A stretch of DNA of 24,027 bases from Nanohaloarchaea archaeon SW_4_43_9 (GCA_003009815.1 PXPD01000034.1:1-24027), one strand, 5' to 3'; counted from the stretch's first letter, positions 7,369 through 15,290 are shown. Made by a program: numbers and translations. The notes: a model not told the origin generated them from the sequence alone.

Positions 7369-8629
7369 TTTTTATGTCTTCCTGTGGCTCAGCTGTTGAA
7401 TCGGTCTTTACACTTAGTTCATGGATCTTCTCCTGATTTTTGATTACGTGTTCTGCCAAATTGTCTATCTTCTCCTCAAATTGTTTCAGCTTTGTCTCAT
7501 GCTTTATCTTGTCTCCTTCGCTGAGGCTTGCGGTTTCACCTTTTCTGATCATTTGTTTAAGTTTATCGACTTCGTTCCTGAGCTTTTCCACATCCCCGTT
7601 TCTACTCTCTTCATCTTTTTTCTCCAGCTTCTCTTCCAGCTCTGAAATTTTCTTGCTGGAAGGGTTTTCCTTTTCTATCTCTCGGAACTCTTCGTCCAGG
7701 CGGGTGAGGCGCTCTTGGTTATCTGTTATAAGATCCATGACGGTCTCTATTCTTTCTTCCAGTTCGTTCTGAGAGCTCTTGAATTCCTCGATTTCGTCTT
7801 TCTGTACTATTTCTTCTACTTTCTGTATTCTTTTTTCTCCTTCATGAACCGCTCTCTTCATCTCAGAGTCAAGTTCATCTATTTTATGCTTGAACTCTTC
7901 TTCGCTAATTTTCTCGCTTTCCAGAGAGTTCAGCCTGGATTTGATTGACTCTATGTCGAACTCAAGTGATGAATTGTCTGGATGCTCGTCTTTTACTATT
8001 GCTTTCTGGTCTTCGGGTAGGTCTTGAAGTTTTTTGTTCTCTTCCTCTAGTTTATTCAGTCTTTTCTTTATTTCGGTTAGATCATCTGACTCCAATCCAT
8101 CAGCTGAGGGCCCTTCTGATCTAAGTTTCTTGATATCTTTTTTGAGATGTTTAAGTTGCTTGTAGTTTGACTTGACGGCTTTTCTGTATTTTTCCGGCAT
8201 TCCCTGCCCTGAGCTGTGGTTTGCCTCGCCGTTTTCGGCCTTCTCTAGCCTTTCTTCTAGGTTCTCCAGTCTCTGCTCCATCTGTGTCTTTTGTTCCGGG
8301 TTCTGAGGGTTACCTGTCTCTTCTCTAATTTCTTTGATCTGCTGGTAGAGATATTCAAGTTTTTCATGGACTTTTCCTTCCTGGTATTCGTTTTTGATCT
8401 GTTCGACCATGTTGAGGCGTTTCTCCAGCTCATCCTCGTCCATGTGGTTGAGCATTTCCTCTACTTCTTGAACCTCTTCCTGCAGGGAAAGTGATTCTAG
8501 TTCAGCCATCATATCCTTATCTTCAAGGTCTGAGACTCTCTGTTCAATTTCCTTTACTGTATCTTCTATACCCTGCAGTTCATCTTCAAGCTTCTCTCTG
8601 CTTACATCTCCGGAAACGCCGTCGGTCAT
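7358..8629 (-). CDS. long coiled-coil protein, function unknown
   Basis: This 423-residue, extremely charged protein is almost entirely predicted coiled coil, from about residue 9 to the end, with repeated LEE/LEK heptads (for example KLEDELQGIEDTVKEIEQRV). It has two likely flexible breaks near 150-180 and 210-225. There is no ATPase head, transmembrane segment or signal peptide, so it is not an SMC or Rad50. It probably acts as a cytoplasmic structural or tethering protein. It follows the pilin and archaeosortase genes but appears to have its own TATA box. The stop overlaps the end of the prepilin peptidase gene on the other strand. Family membership cannot be judged from composition alone. 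Confidence 0.65.
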   Translation of the reverse strand: MTDGVSGDVSREKLEDELQGIEDTVKEIEQRVSDLEDKDMMAELESLSLQEEVQEVEEMLNHMDEDELEKRLNMVEQIKNEYQEGKVHEKLEYLYQQIKEIREETGNPQNPEQKTQMEQRLENLEERLEKAENGEANHSSGQGMPEKYRKAVKSNYKQLKHLKKDIKKLRSEGPSADGLESDDLTEIKKRLNKLEEENKKLQDLPEDQKAIVKDEHPDNSSLEFDIESIKSRLNSLESEKISEEEFKHKIDELDSEMKRAVHEGEKRIQKVEEIVQKDEIEEFKSSQNELEERIETVMDLITDNQERLTRLDEEFREIEKENPSSKKISELEEKLEKKDEESRNGDVEKLRNEVDKLKQMIRKGETASLSEGDKIKHETKLKQFEEKIDNLAEHVIKNQEKIHELSVKTDSTAEPQEDIKINS

Positions 8630-8652
8630 TGTAATTCAATTAAAAAGGCGAG

Positions 8653-8662
8653 TTAAAAAAAT
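8653..8662 (-). promoter_or_regulatory. TATA-like element of the coiled-coil gene; T-rich end of the pilin transcript
   Basis: On the minus strand this reads ATTTTTTTAA, centred 28 nt before the ATG at 8629. The same T tract lies just downstream of the pilin stop at 8690 and could also act as an archaeal U-tract terminator. Confidence 0.4.
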
Positions 8663-8689
8663 AGAGGGGTAAAAACATGTGAGGTACAT

Positions 8690-9109
8690 TTATTCAGGTT
8701 CCCAAGACGCTGCCGGTGCTCCCTGACATTCGGTTGGTTGTACCTGTATCTCTCTGAGAGTACTAGGGTTATTTATGGTGAGTGAAGTAACACCTCTCGA
8801 GGAGTCGTTAATTCTTGTTGTCTTCTGCGTTGGGCTACTTCCATCGTCATAATAGAAGGTTGCTGTTAAGTTTCCAATTGGTTCGGTTCCTCCTGTCTGG
8901 GTTATTGTCGCTTGAGCGTTGTCCAAGTCTGCATCTACTTCTAATGTTCTATCGGAGCAGTCTTGGATTTCATTTGCTCTTTCGGTTGTATCGCCCTGTG
9001 CGTCTTCCATTAACTGTGGCGCCCATTGAGCGAAAATCGATGCTACAGCCATGGTGAATGCTATGAGAAGTACTGCGGCAATTAAAGGCGAAATTCCTTT
9101 TCTCTTCAT
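8690..9109 (-). CDS. type IV pilin (archaeal, class III signal peptide)
   Basis: The 139-residue protein begins MKRKGISPLIAAVLLIAFTM, a class III signal peptide. A short basic leader ends in Gly, the predicted prepilin-peptidase cleavage site before Ile, and the hydrophobic assembly helix follows directly. The rest is a Ser/Thr-rich beta domain with two cysteines, at about residues 51 and 129, that may form a disulfide. Such pilins polymerise into adhesion pili at the cell surface. I chose the ATG at 9109 rather than 9115 because the leader then has the usual length and the TATA box is 27 nt upstream. The processing enzyme is encoded at 6487-7368. No pilus ATPase or platform protein is in the window. 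Confidence 0.88.
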   Translation of the reverse strand: MKRKGISPLIAAVLLIAFTMAVASIFAQWAPQLMEDAQGDTTERANEIQDCSDRTLEVDADLDNAQATITQTGGTEPIGNLTATFYYDDGSSPTQKTTRINDSSRGVTSLTINNPSTLREIQVQPTECQGAPAASWEPE

Positions 9110-9130
9110 AACCAAACATTTCCTTCCCTG

Positions 9131-9140
9131 TTATTTAAAG
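9131..9140 (-). promoter_or_regulatory. TATA box of the pilin gene
   Basis: CTTTAAATAA on the minus strand is centred 27 nt before the ATG at 9109. It supports that start and an independent, leaderless pilin transcript despite only a 35-bp gap to the archaeosortase gene. Confidence 0.6.
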
Positions 9141-9144
9141 ATTC

Positions 9145-9714
9145 CTAGAGCAGGTCACTAGAATATCTTCTTAGCAAGAAAAACCAGAGTAGGAAGACAA
9201 CAACGGTCATACCCCATCGCCAGAGGAATGTGTGTATTATATCGAAAGATACTACGCCGAGTTCGCTGAGCCAGATGGTGGTAATTACTCTAAAAATATT
9301 TAAGATAATCAGGACTGTGGAGCCGATAAGAACGATGTTTAAATGCTTTCTTAGATTCGATGTAGAGGCAAATATCAGCCCTATAAATGCGGCTATAGAT
9401 TTCCATCCAAGACAGTCCCTAGTGATAAGATAATTACTTTCTGGCCCTATTATCAAAGCGTTTTGGAGCTGATAGCTCCCTCCGAGCAAATTCATTATAT
9501 ATGATATAATTTCGGCCAGGTGTTGCTGCAAGAAGTATGTATTCGGACTGAGGAATAATATTCCGCGGAAGATAAGTCCTGCTACAAACATTTTACCGAT
9601 GAATGGTATCATGGCCCCGAGCTTTGGATATTCGTTAACTGCTTCTCTATACTCGGCTCTGAACTCATCTATTGCTTCATGAGTTTTTTTGCTTATTTCT
9701 TCTTTCAGTTCCAT
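9145..9714 (-). CDS. exosortase/archaeosortase family protein
   Basis: This 189-residue integral membrane protein has a cytoplasmic amphipathic start (about residues 1-30) and about five membrane spans. It carries the exosortase/archaeosortase catalytic triad in order: C101 in ITRDCLGWKS, R142 in LNIFRVIT and H161 in FDIIHTFLWR. These enzymes are transpeptidase-like and remove C-terminal sorting signals (PGF-CTERM and related), often attaching a lipid. No protein in this window ends with a recognisable sorting signal, so substrates lie elsewhere. The gene starts 6 nt after the stop of the RNase H-fold gene, so it is at the end of the hef operon. The specific subfamily is not assigned. Confidence 0.85.
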   Translation of the reverse strand: MELKEEISKKTHEAIDEFRAEYREAVNEYPKLGAMIPFIGKMFVAGLIFRGILFLSPNTYFLQQHLAEIISYIMNLLGGSYQLQNALIIGPESNYLITRDCLGWKSIAAFIGLIFASTSNLRKHLNIVLIGSTVLIILNIFRVITTIWLSELGVVSFDIIHTFLWRWGMTVVVFLLWFFLLRRYSSDLL

Positions 9715-9720
9715 TGTCTT

Positions 9721-10110
9721 CTAGGTCTTCAGCAGATGCTTTCTGGCAACATCCAGCTTCTCACGGTCTGTTTCCGCTCTGCTGTTAATTTTTCTTATCT
9801 GCTTGCTTAAACTTTTGTAGGCGTGAAGAGCTTTTCCCAGTTTGTCTTTTCGCCTTCTTGAAAGATCGTTTTCCGGTGTGAACTTTTTGGCGCCGAGCGA
9901 GCTGGCGATTTTGTTAACTGTTGAAGGTATTTCCTCTCTGTCAGCTGCAATTACCAGAGGATATCCGTTTTCTACTATAATCCTTATTATTTCGTGATGC
10001 GAGAACTCTTTTCGGCTTATCAGAAATTCGGTTTCACCGTTCAGATCCAGTGCTGCGACTGCGGAAGTGTTTCCAGGATCTATACCTATTATTAGTGGTT
10101 TTTCATTCAT
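9721..10110 (-). CDS. compact RNase H-fold protein related to DUF460
   Basis: This 129-residue protein opens with a canonical RNase H-like first strand, PLIIGIDPGNTSAVAALDL, with the predicted metal-binding Asp at residue 11. It continues with SRKEFSHHEIIRIIVENGYP then LVIAADREEIP and FTPENDLS. This closely follows the RNase H-like domain of archaeal DUF460 proteins, as I remember that family. A late Asp-containing helix (KDKLGKALHAYKS) corresponds to the RDAL..A segment that supplies another acidic residue. Known DUF460 proteins are several hundred residues long with coiled-coil regions, so this is a stand-alone core. It overlaps the end of hef by 8 nt, which argues for translational coupling and a role in nucleic-acid processing; the activity is unproven. 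Confidence 0.7.
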   Translation of the reverse strand: MNEKPLIIGIDPGNTSAVAALDLNGETEFLISRKEFSHHEIIRIIVENGYPLVIAADREEIPSTVNKIASSLGAKKFTPENDLSRRRKDKLGKALHAYKSLSKQIRKINSRAETDREKLDVARKHLLKT

Positions 10111-12265
10111 TATACTCTGTTTCGACTATCGATCTTATCTTTCCGGCTTTTTTGTCTCCTATACCTTTTACCTTTTTAAGCTCTTCTTCCGAAGCAGTGA
10201 ATGTTTTCTCAATCGTTCCGAACTCCTCCAGTAGTCTCTCCGCTATCTTCTTGTTGACATCGGGTAAACCGGCGGTTACAAACTTCTGCAGTTCTTTCTG
10301 TGTCTTCCCGCTCCTGTTTCCTCTTACTGATATGTTTCTTTCCTCTTCCTCCTGCTCTCTCTTCGCCATGGATGCAAGTATTTCCGCAGTATCTTTCTCA
10401 TCATCTGTCCAGAGTATTGGTATCTGGTGATCCATACTGATTGAGGCCAGTGCTCCTCTGATGGCGTTCGGATGAATGTCCCTGTGAGTGTAGAGGTTGT
10501 CTCCTTCGATTATTATCACAGGGACATCGAACTGGTGGAGATCGGTGATCTGGGAGAACAAGCGGTTATCTACGATTGAGTCCACGAAATCGGATACCTG
10601 CTTCCTCTCTACAGCCGCTCTATCAGAAACAAGAAAATCGGCGATATCCAGTCTTTCCTGTTCCACAGTCAGGTTCATCTTCGACAGTTTCTTGGAGATA
10701 GAGGTTTCTCGATCATCTGCTATAACTCTGATATCATTCTCCTCATCTTCATCAACTTTCTCAGTGTATCCGTCCAGAGTTTTCTGTGCTTTCTCCCGTG
10801 TTTCGTCTTTCAGTTCCTGGAGAACCGAGTTCATTTTTTTCTTTTTATGGTGAGCTGACCAGTAGTTTCCCTCGTCTCGGGTGTTCTCTGCTATCAGGAC
10901 GAATACTTTTCCTGACTCCTGTCGTCCTGTTCTACCAGCTCTCTGTATATCCCGGATCTCTGAGGCAACCGGTTCGTAGAATACAACATAGTCGACAGCG
11001 GGTATATCTAGGCCTTCCTCTCCTATGCTAGTTGAGACAATCACATCGTGTTCTCCGTCTTCAAACTCTTCTAGTATTTCGGCCTGTTCGGTCTGGCTCA
11101 TTCCTTTGTCTCCTTGTTGGCCGATAAAGTTAGTTGTGTTCAGACCTTCTGTTTTGAGTTCCTCCGCGATTTTCTCGGTTGTATTCCTGTACTCTGTGAA
11201 AACTATGGCTTTTTCATCTTCTTCCATATCCCCTAGAATTTCCCTTAGTTTGTCAATCTTTGGATGCTCCTTCCCCTTCTTTTTCAGGTATTCTACAAGA
11301 TTCTTTCCTCTCTGAAAATCATCATTGTTCAACGCTTTCTGTGCAGCCTTCGAATCATCATTTTTCAGCCCGTTTATGTAGCTGTAGCACTGGGATACGC
11401 CTTGCGTCTCCAGGAGTTCTACCGCCTGGCTGATCTTCAATGCGGATGCGACATGAGAGATCGACCTGTAGAGCTTCGGGTCATCAGTCGAGCTCAACTT
11501 GGCGCTTATCTCCCCTCTCAGTTTCAGCAGTTCACCTTTGTAGACATTACTTGTAGAGTCCAGTTGACCGTTTTTCTTCAGTTTCTCCAGCTGTTTCTGG
11601 TAGGCTTTCTCCAGATTTTTCTTTGCTTCCTCGAAGCTATCGTCGAGTGAGACTCTTACCCAGTCAACTTCTTTGTCCTCAATATAAGGCTCTACATCCG
11701 GGTCATCCTCTGTTCTGACCTCATAGTTCTCTATATCCAGGTTCTCTGCTACTTCATCGATTTTCTCCTTTGTTCCTCCGGGTGAGGCGGTCAGCGCCAA
11801 TTTATGAGCGTTCGGCATCTTCTCGCTTATGAATACATAGCTGTAATCCCCGGTTGCTCTGTGAGCCTCGTCAAATATGATCAGGGAGAAATCCTCTGCC
11901 GGTACTTCGTTGGATATAAGATCATTTTCAACTACCTGTGGCGTTCCGAAGAACATTTTCTTCTCCGCCCACAGTTTGTATCTCTCATCCGGCCTTGTCT
12001 CACCGGTCATGAGCGCTTTATCGTTTTCATCTACATCTATGAATTCCTGAAAAGTTTTGATGTGCTGTTCGGCAAGGGGCTTGGTAGGCGCCAAGAACAT
12101 CACTTTTCCGTCTTCTGCCTTCTGCGCTGCTACCATCGCTGCGATAACAGTTTTTCCGAGTCCTGTCGGTAGTACCACTAGCGTGTTGTTCTGTATTGCA
12201 GAGGCGGCAATAACTTCCTGATACGTTCTTGATTCTATTTTATTGGATTTCAGAAGCTGAGGCAT
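10103..12265 (-). CDS. hef: Hef: SF2 helicase / ERCC4-type nuclease for fork-structured DNA
   Basis: This 720-residue archaeal FANCM/XPF relative unwinds and cuts stalled or branched replication forks. The N-terminal helicase shows Walker A LPTGLGKT (32-39), DEAH (132-135), TASPG (159-163) and motif VI QRAGRTGR (441-448), with the lineage-typical helical insert between the two RecA domains. The nuclease domain follows at about 510-640, with IADDRE (515-520) and the signature VERKQVSDF (552-560). Tandem helix-hairpin-helix motifs end the protein (about 665-720, including KVKGIGDKKAGKI), providing DNA binding and dimerisation. All key residues are present and the length is normal. A TATA box lies about 30 nt upstream. 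An RNase H-fold gene overlaps its 3' end. Confidence 0.95.
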   Translation of the reverse strand: MPQLLKSNKIESRTYQEVIAASAIQNNTLVVLPTGLGKTVIAAMVAAQKAEDGKVMFLAPTKPLAEQHIKTFQEFIDVDENDKALMTGETRPDERYKLWAEKKMFFGTPQVVENDLISNEVPAEDFSLIIFDEAHRATGDYSYVFISEKMPNAHKLALTASPGGTKEKIDEVAENLDIENYEVRTEDDPDVEPYIEDKEVDWVRVSLDDSFEEAKKNLEKAYQKQLEKLKKNGQLDSTSNVYKGELLKLRGEISAKLSSTDDPKLYRSISHVASALKISQAVELLETQGVSQCYSYINGLKNDDSKAAQKALNNDDFQRGKNLVEYLKKKGKEHPKIDKLREILGDMEEDEKAIVFTEYRNTTEKIAEELKTEGLNTTNFIGQQGDKGMSQTEQAEILEEFEDGEHDVIVSTSIGEEGLDIPAVDYVVFYEPVASEIRDIQRAGRTGRQESGKVFVLIAENTRDEGNYWSAHHKKKKMNSVLQELKDETREKAQKTLDGYTEKVDEDEENDIRVIADDRETSISKKLSKMNLTVEQERLDIADFLVSDRAAVERKQVSDFVDSIVDNRLFSQITDLHQFDVPVIIIEGDNLYTHRDIHPNAIRGALASISMDHQIPILWTDDEKDTAEILASMAKREQEEEERNISVRGNRSGKTQKELQKFVTAGLPDVNKKIAERLLEEFGTIEKTFTASEEELKKVKGIGDKKAGKIRSIVETEYNE

Positions 12266-12290
12266 ATGGGAAGGATTTGATCTGTGAGTT

Positions 12291-12300
12291 TGATAAATCT
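12291..12300 (-). promoter_or_regulatory. TATA box of hef
   Basis: AGATTTATCA on the minus strand is centred about 30 nt before the hef ATG at 12265, in the 38-bp gap after the upstream membrane-protein gene. hef thus probably has its own promoter. Confidence 0.5.
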
Positions 12301-12303
12301 GAT

Positions 12304-12831
12304 TTATTTTAGCTCTGTGAAAACTTGGCTTTCCTTTGATGGTGTTTCGAATCCTTTCATGAGTTTGAATAACATGTTGATTGCTACTACAAATACTAGA
12401 ACTGCTTCCAGTACAGTTTGATCTATGATCAGATCTGTTTTAATCACGACTACCAGTGAGTAAGCTAGAGAGTAAACAATTCCGGAAGAAGAGATTAGAT
12501 AAGCGACAGAAGGGGGCCATCTATGATAGAAATTCATGTAGCCTACAATACCGCCCATAAGTATCAATCCGTAGACTGCCTGCCTTTCCTGTCCTGTCAG
12601 GGTTGAGGTTACCAAGAGACTAAAACCGGTTGCAGTCCATATTATTGCATTTCCGACCGATGAGTTCCATCCAAGGTTTTCTTCCGGGTGTTTCCCGAAG
12701 TAGAGTTCTATTGCGACCGCACCGATTATAAGAGGTAGTACTGTTGGCAGTATCTCAGGTTGTTCAATAGGAGCTACAAAAAGCTGTTCAACCACCTGCT
12801 GTATCTCGGTCTGGTTATTCGTCAAATGCAT
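12304..12831 (-). CDS. polytopic membrane protein coupled to the HerA-type ATPase
   Basis: This is a 175-residue protein from the ATG at 12831, or 179 from a GTG at 12843. I prefer 12831 because AGGTGG stands 8 nt before it. It has a polar, probably extracytoplasmic or peripheral N-terminus of about 25 residues and then about five hydrophobic segments, including PTVLPLIIGAVAIELYF and VLEAVLVFVVAINMLF, ending in a short cytoplasmic tail. Family not recognised. Its start lies inside the last codons of the HerA-type ATPase gene (17- or 29-nt overlap), so the two proteins are made together and could form a membrane-associated complex; this is inference. Confidence 0.65.
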   Translation of the reverse strand: MHLTNNQTEIQQVVEQLFVAPIEQPEILPTVLPLIIGAVAIELYFGKHPEENLGWNSSVGNAIIWTATGFSLLVTSTLTGQERQAVYGLILMGGIVGYMNFYHRWPPSVAYLISSSGIVYSLAYSLVVVIKTDLIIDQTVLEAVLVFVVAINMLFKLMKGFETPSKESQVFTELK

Positions 12832-14074
12832 CCGGTGTTCCACCTGCGTGCCATGACTTTCTCGGTCTCATCTGAACAGGGTACACTCTTTCAGAGTTGT
12901 CGTCGAGAATCAATCCTGTACCGGTTCTATCAGGAAGTGAGTCGATATAGTGTTTGAGGTCGTATCTCATATATGTCTGCATAATCTCTCCTAGAGCATC
13001 AATATCCTGCTTTGCAGTTAACCGGTGAGATAGAACTAAATCACACTGTGACAATGCATCAGGGTGAAGTTTTGCCGGTTGCTGTGTAGCAAGAACCAAG
13101 GATACACCGGGCTCCCTACCGATTTTAACCCATCTGAGCAGGGGATTTGAAGCCGGAGTTTTTCCCTCTGCCGGGAGAAATTCGTGCGCCTCATCTATCA
13201 TCATCCAGGTGATGGGCATCTCGTTCTCTGCAATATTCTGCATCTCATCGATTTCCTCAATTCTTCTTGCTGTCATCCTCTTTCTCAGTATTCTCTTCGC
13301 CAGCAGTCCAACGATTAAAGATCGGACCGACCATCCGGAGGCAATCTCCCCGAAAGCTGAGACATCTACTACCGATAATTCACCTCTCTGAGTGAATTTC
13401 TCAAGTGAAGATTCCTCGCCGAAGACTCCCCATTCCTGCGCTGTCATAAAACGATTGACAAGCCCTTCTTCGGTATCTTTAGGAAAATCAAAGCTTCTGA
13501 TCGCATCTATTATATCATCGATCGAATAGTTATCTGTATTATCTTTTAACTTGGAGATTACTCTCTCAAGGAGAATTCCCTGCTTCGAGTTCATCTCAAT
13601 ATTGAATGCCATAGCCCATTCCTGCGAAGTGAAATCTGCAGGATTAAGCGTGAAAGTGTCGTCATAAGGCATTTCCTGGCTTTCAAACTCCTCTACCTTT
13701 CCTTCTGGAATATAAGTTTTGGCATCGAAGCCTTTCGGCTTCATATCCCAGTCCTCAAGCAATGTGGCTGCTCTATTATTTGGACGGGTCATTGACCAGT
13801 AGATACCCATAGAATCAATGATAATCGTAGAAAGGTTCTGTGAGACATCTGAACTCTGTATCTCCTCTGCTATAGTGCCCATAGAATAGCTTTTACCGGT
13901 ACCTCTCTTGCCGAATAGGCCCATAACATGGGGTCTCGCGAGATCGAAATGTATCGGGTTGGCCTTGTGAGCCTCCTGTTTCTCACCGACAAGATGTTTT
14001 CCAATCACTCCGGTTCCTTTCAGTCCGTGTTCTTCCCTGTCTTCATCATCCCGGCCGACACTGATCTTTGGCAT
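12815..14074 (-). CDS. HerA/FtsK-superfamily ATPase (DUF87-like)
   Basis: This 419-residue P-loop ATPase has Walker A GKRGTGKS (55-62) and Walker B MMIDEAHEFLP (291-301). A sensor segment follows (VLATQQPAKLHPDALSQCD, about 327-345) with an Arg-rich stretch typical of HerA-type hexameric DNA translocases. The opening (GVIGKHLVG then ANPIHFDLARPHVMGLFG) places Walker A near residue 55 and leaves no room for the HAS beta-barrel of canonical HerA, so this is a HAS-less relative. A similar family with GKRGYGKS is known to me from haloarchaea. No NurA partner is adjacent; instead an Hjc-like nuclease and Hef are close by and a membrane protein overlaps its 3' end. DNA pumping is the inferred role. 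A TATA box lies 27 nt upstream. Confidence 0.85.
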   Translation of the reverse strand: MPKISVGRDDEDREEHGLKGTGVIGKHLVGEKQEAHKANPIHFDLARPHVMGLFGKRGTGKSYSMGTIAEEIQSSDVSQNLSTIIIDSMGIYWSMTRPNNRAATLLEDWDMKPKGFDAKTYIPEGKVEEFESQEMPYDDTFTLNPADFTSQEWAMAFNIEMNSKQGILLERVISKLKDNTDNYSIDDIIDAIRSFDFPKDTEEGLVNRFMTAQEWGVFGEESSLEKFTQRGELSVVDVSAFGEIASGWSVRSLIVGLLAKRILRKRMTARRIEEIDEMQNIAENEMPITWMMIDEAHEFLPAEGKTPASNPLLRWVKIGREPGVSLVLATQQPAKLHPDALSQCDLVLSHRLTAKQDIDALGEIMQTYMRYDLKHYIDSLPDRTGTGLILDDNSERVYPVQMRPRKSWHAGGTPDAFDE

Positions 14075-14097
14075 AACTCTGTATGCTGTATCTTTGA

Positions 14098-14105
14098 ATA
14101 TAAAT
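14098..14105 (-). promoter_or_regulatory. TATA box of the HerA-type ATPase gene
   Basis: ATTTATAT on the minus strand is centred 27 nt before the ATG at 14074, fitting a leaderless transcript. Confidence 0.6.
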
Positions 14106-14116
14106 TGTCAGATGTA

Positions 14117-14725
14117 TTAAGCTGCGAGAAGTGTGAGGATTGCAGAGCCCATGAATATTAGCCACATGAATCCACTCCACCGTATAATTATTGAGCCGTC
14201 CAAAGGCCCGGTTGGGATGTTTGAATAGTTAAAAGGCAGGAGCTGGAAGATCAGGAATAGGGAGATAGCTTCTGATATCTGTGGCATTCCGAGATACTGG
14301 AATACAGAGTAGAAAGTTAACATACTGATTATTCCGCCGGATACTATCCAGTACTTTCTCTTGATCCACATTGCGTCAATTGATTTACCCCAATGTTCGT
14401 AGCTTTCGACACTAAAGCTGTTGAAAATCGGGAAAAGTAATATGATTGGAAGTGAGGTTAGAAAACTCATCAAAGCTCCAAATAATGTTGTCAAAGATCC
14501 TTCTATTGAGAAGTTAAGCTCTATCTCAGCCTCCATCCAGTGTGCGACAAGTCTCTGTCCCAGTTCACGGGAAAGCAGAACAATAACGGCCACAGCTACG
14601 TAGAAAAGCGCTTTGTTAATGCTTAGAGTGTCTTTGAATGCGATAAATGCAACAGCTGTTACAAGCGTGGCGCCGACAAAATTGTTTAGTTCATCGATTG
14701 AAGGACTGTAAACCGGTCGTGTCAC
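14117..14725 (-). CDS. M50 (site-2 protease)-like membrane protein with degenerate active site
   Basis: This 202-residue protein has about five to six membrane spans. Two segments match the M50 metalloprotease layout. The helix ending LLSRELGQRLVAHWMEAEI has RELGQ (53-57) where active enzymes have HExxH. The later LLPFNYSNIPTGPLDGSIII (161-180) corresponds to the N/PxPLDG motif with Asp176. The Glu and the late Asp are kept, but both zinc-binding His residues are replaced, so proteolysis is unlikely; a pseudoprotease or scaffold role is inferred. The start is GTG at 14725, with a TATA-like TTAAA about 29 nt upstream. It lies between the Hjc-like nuclease and HerA-type genes in the same orientation. 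Confidence 0.65.
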   Translation of the reverse strand: MTRPVYSPSIDELNNFVGATLVTAVAFIAFKDTLSINKALFYVAVAVIVLLSRELGQRLVAHWMEAEIELNFSIEGSLTTLFGALMSFLTSLPIILLFPIFNSFSVESYEHWGKSIDAMWIKRKYWIVSGGIISMLTFYSVFQYLGMPQISEAISLFLIFQLLPFNYSNIPTGPLDGSIIIRWSGFMWLIFMGSAILTLLAA

Positions 14726-14762
14726 ACTAATGTCTTTCAGCTCAACCTCTTTAAATCTAGTC

Positions 14763-15290
14763 TTAAATCTCCATCTTCTGGCAGATTTCGGCTATCGAGT
14801 AGTCGTCACTTGATCTCATAATTTCCGGGAACTGGTCAAGTTCATCTAGATGGACTCCTTTCTCATCACTCTCGTAACTGTCTCTAATGAAGCTCCAAGG
14901 AACCATATAAGCCTTTCTTGATCTTCCTCTACCTCTTTTTAGTTCTACAGCGAGATATCCCTGCCTACCCGATCTATCTAAGAAATCCGATATTCTTGCG
15001 ATCTGGTGACCGTCATCAGAGGTCGAAAAGTGCTGTGAGAAGTAGAGCTTGTTAGTTGAAGTAATTTTCACCGACTTGTTCTCTATAGCCATATAGAACA
15101 TGTCGTGAGGCGAGTCCACGAGAACATCACACAGCTGCGAGGAGAACCGGTGCTGTTTCTTCCGGTGTGCTATTCCCTTTATTTCCTCTTCCCGGAAGAA
15201 ACGATTAAATGCATTTACTAACTCACGTTCAAAGTCTGTCATTTCTGATAAAATATTGGATTTCTTTGAATATAAATTTCCTATCCCCAT
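14763..15290 (-). CDS. Hjc-like PD-(D/E)XK endonuclease
   Basis: This is a 175-residue protein from the ATG at 15290. An internal ATG at 15242 (159 aa) fits the nuclease fold better and has its own TATA-like box about 32 nt upstream, so either start may be used. The fold reads FERELVNAFNRFF (Glu21), then CDVLVDS with Asp55, MFYMAIENKSVK with the E70-x-K72 motif, and a last strand region GYLAVELKR. This order matches archaeal Holliday junction resolvase Hjc and related nucleases. Sequence between the motifs differs from Hjc, so the substrate could be another branched DNA. Its first ATG overlaps the stop of the DUF2797 gene (ATGA). Confidence 0.65.
   Translation of the reverse strand: MGIGNLYSKKSNILSEMTDFERELVNAFNRFFREEEIKGIAHRKKQHRFSSQLCDVLVDSPHDMFYMAIENKSVKITSTNKLYFSQHFSTSDDGHQIARISDFLDRSGRQGYLAVELKRGRGRSRKAYMVPWSFIRDSYESDEKGVHLDELDQFPEIMRSSDDYSIAEICQKMEI
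15271..15279 (-). promoter_or_regulatory. internal TATA-like box for the Hjc-like gene
   Basis: AAATTTATA on the minus strand lies about 32 nt before the internal ATG at 15242. It suggests a second transcript that would begin at residue 17 of the longer reading. Confidence 0.4.

Noticed and set aside
7421..7948. Plus-strand frames opposite the 423-aa coiled-coil gene
   Set aside because: Same shadow effect; no plausible protein features.
7358..8629. SMC or Rad50-like protein
   Set aside because: No Walker A, Walker B or hinge; only coiled coil.
12815..14074. HerA-NurA end-resection pair
   Set aside because: No NurA gene lies in the window and the HAS barrel is absent, so the canonical system is not supported.
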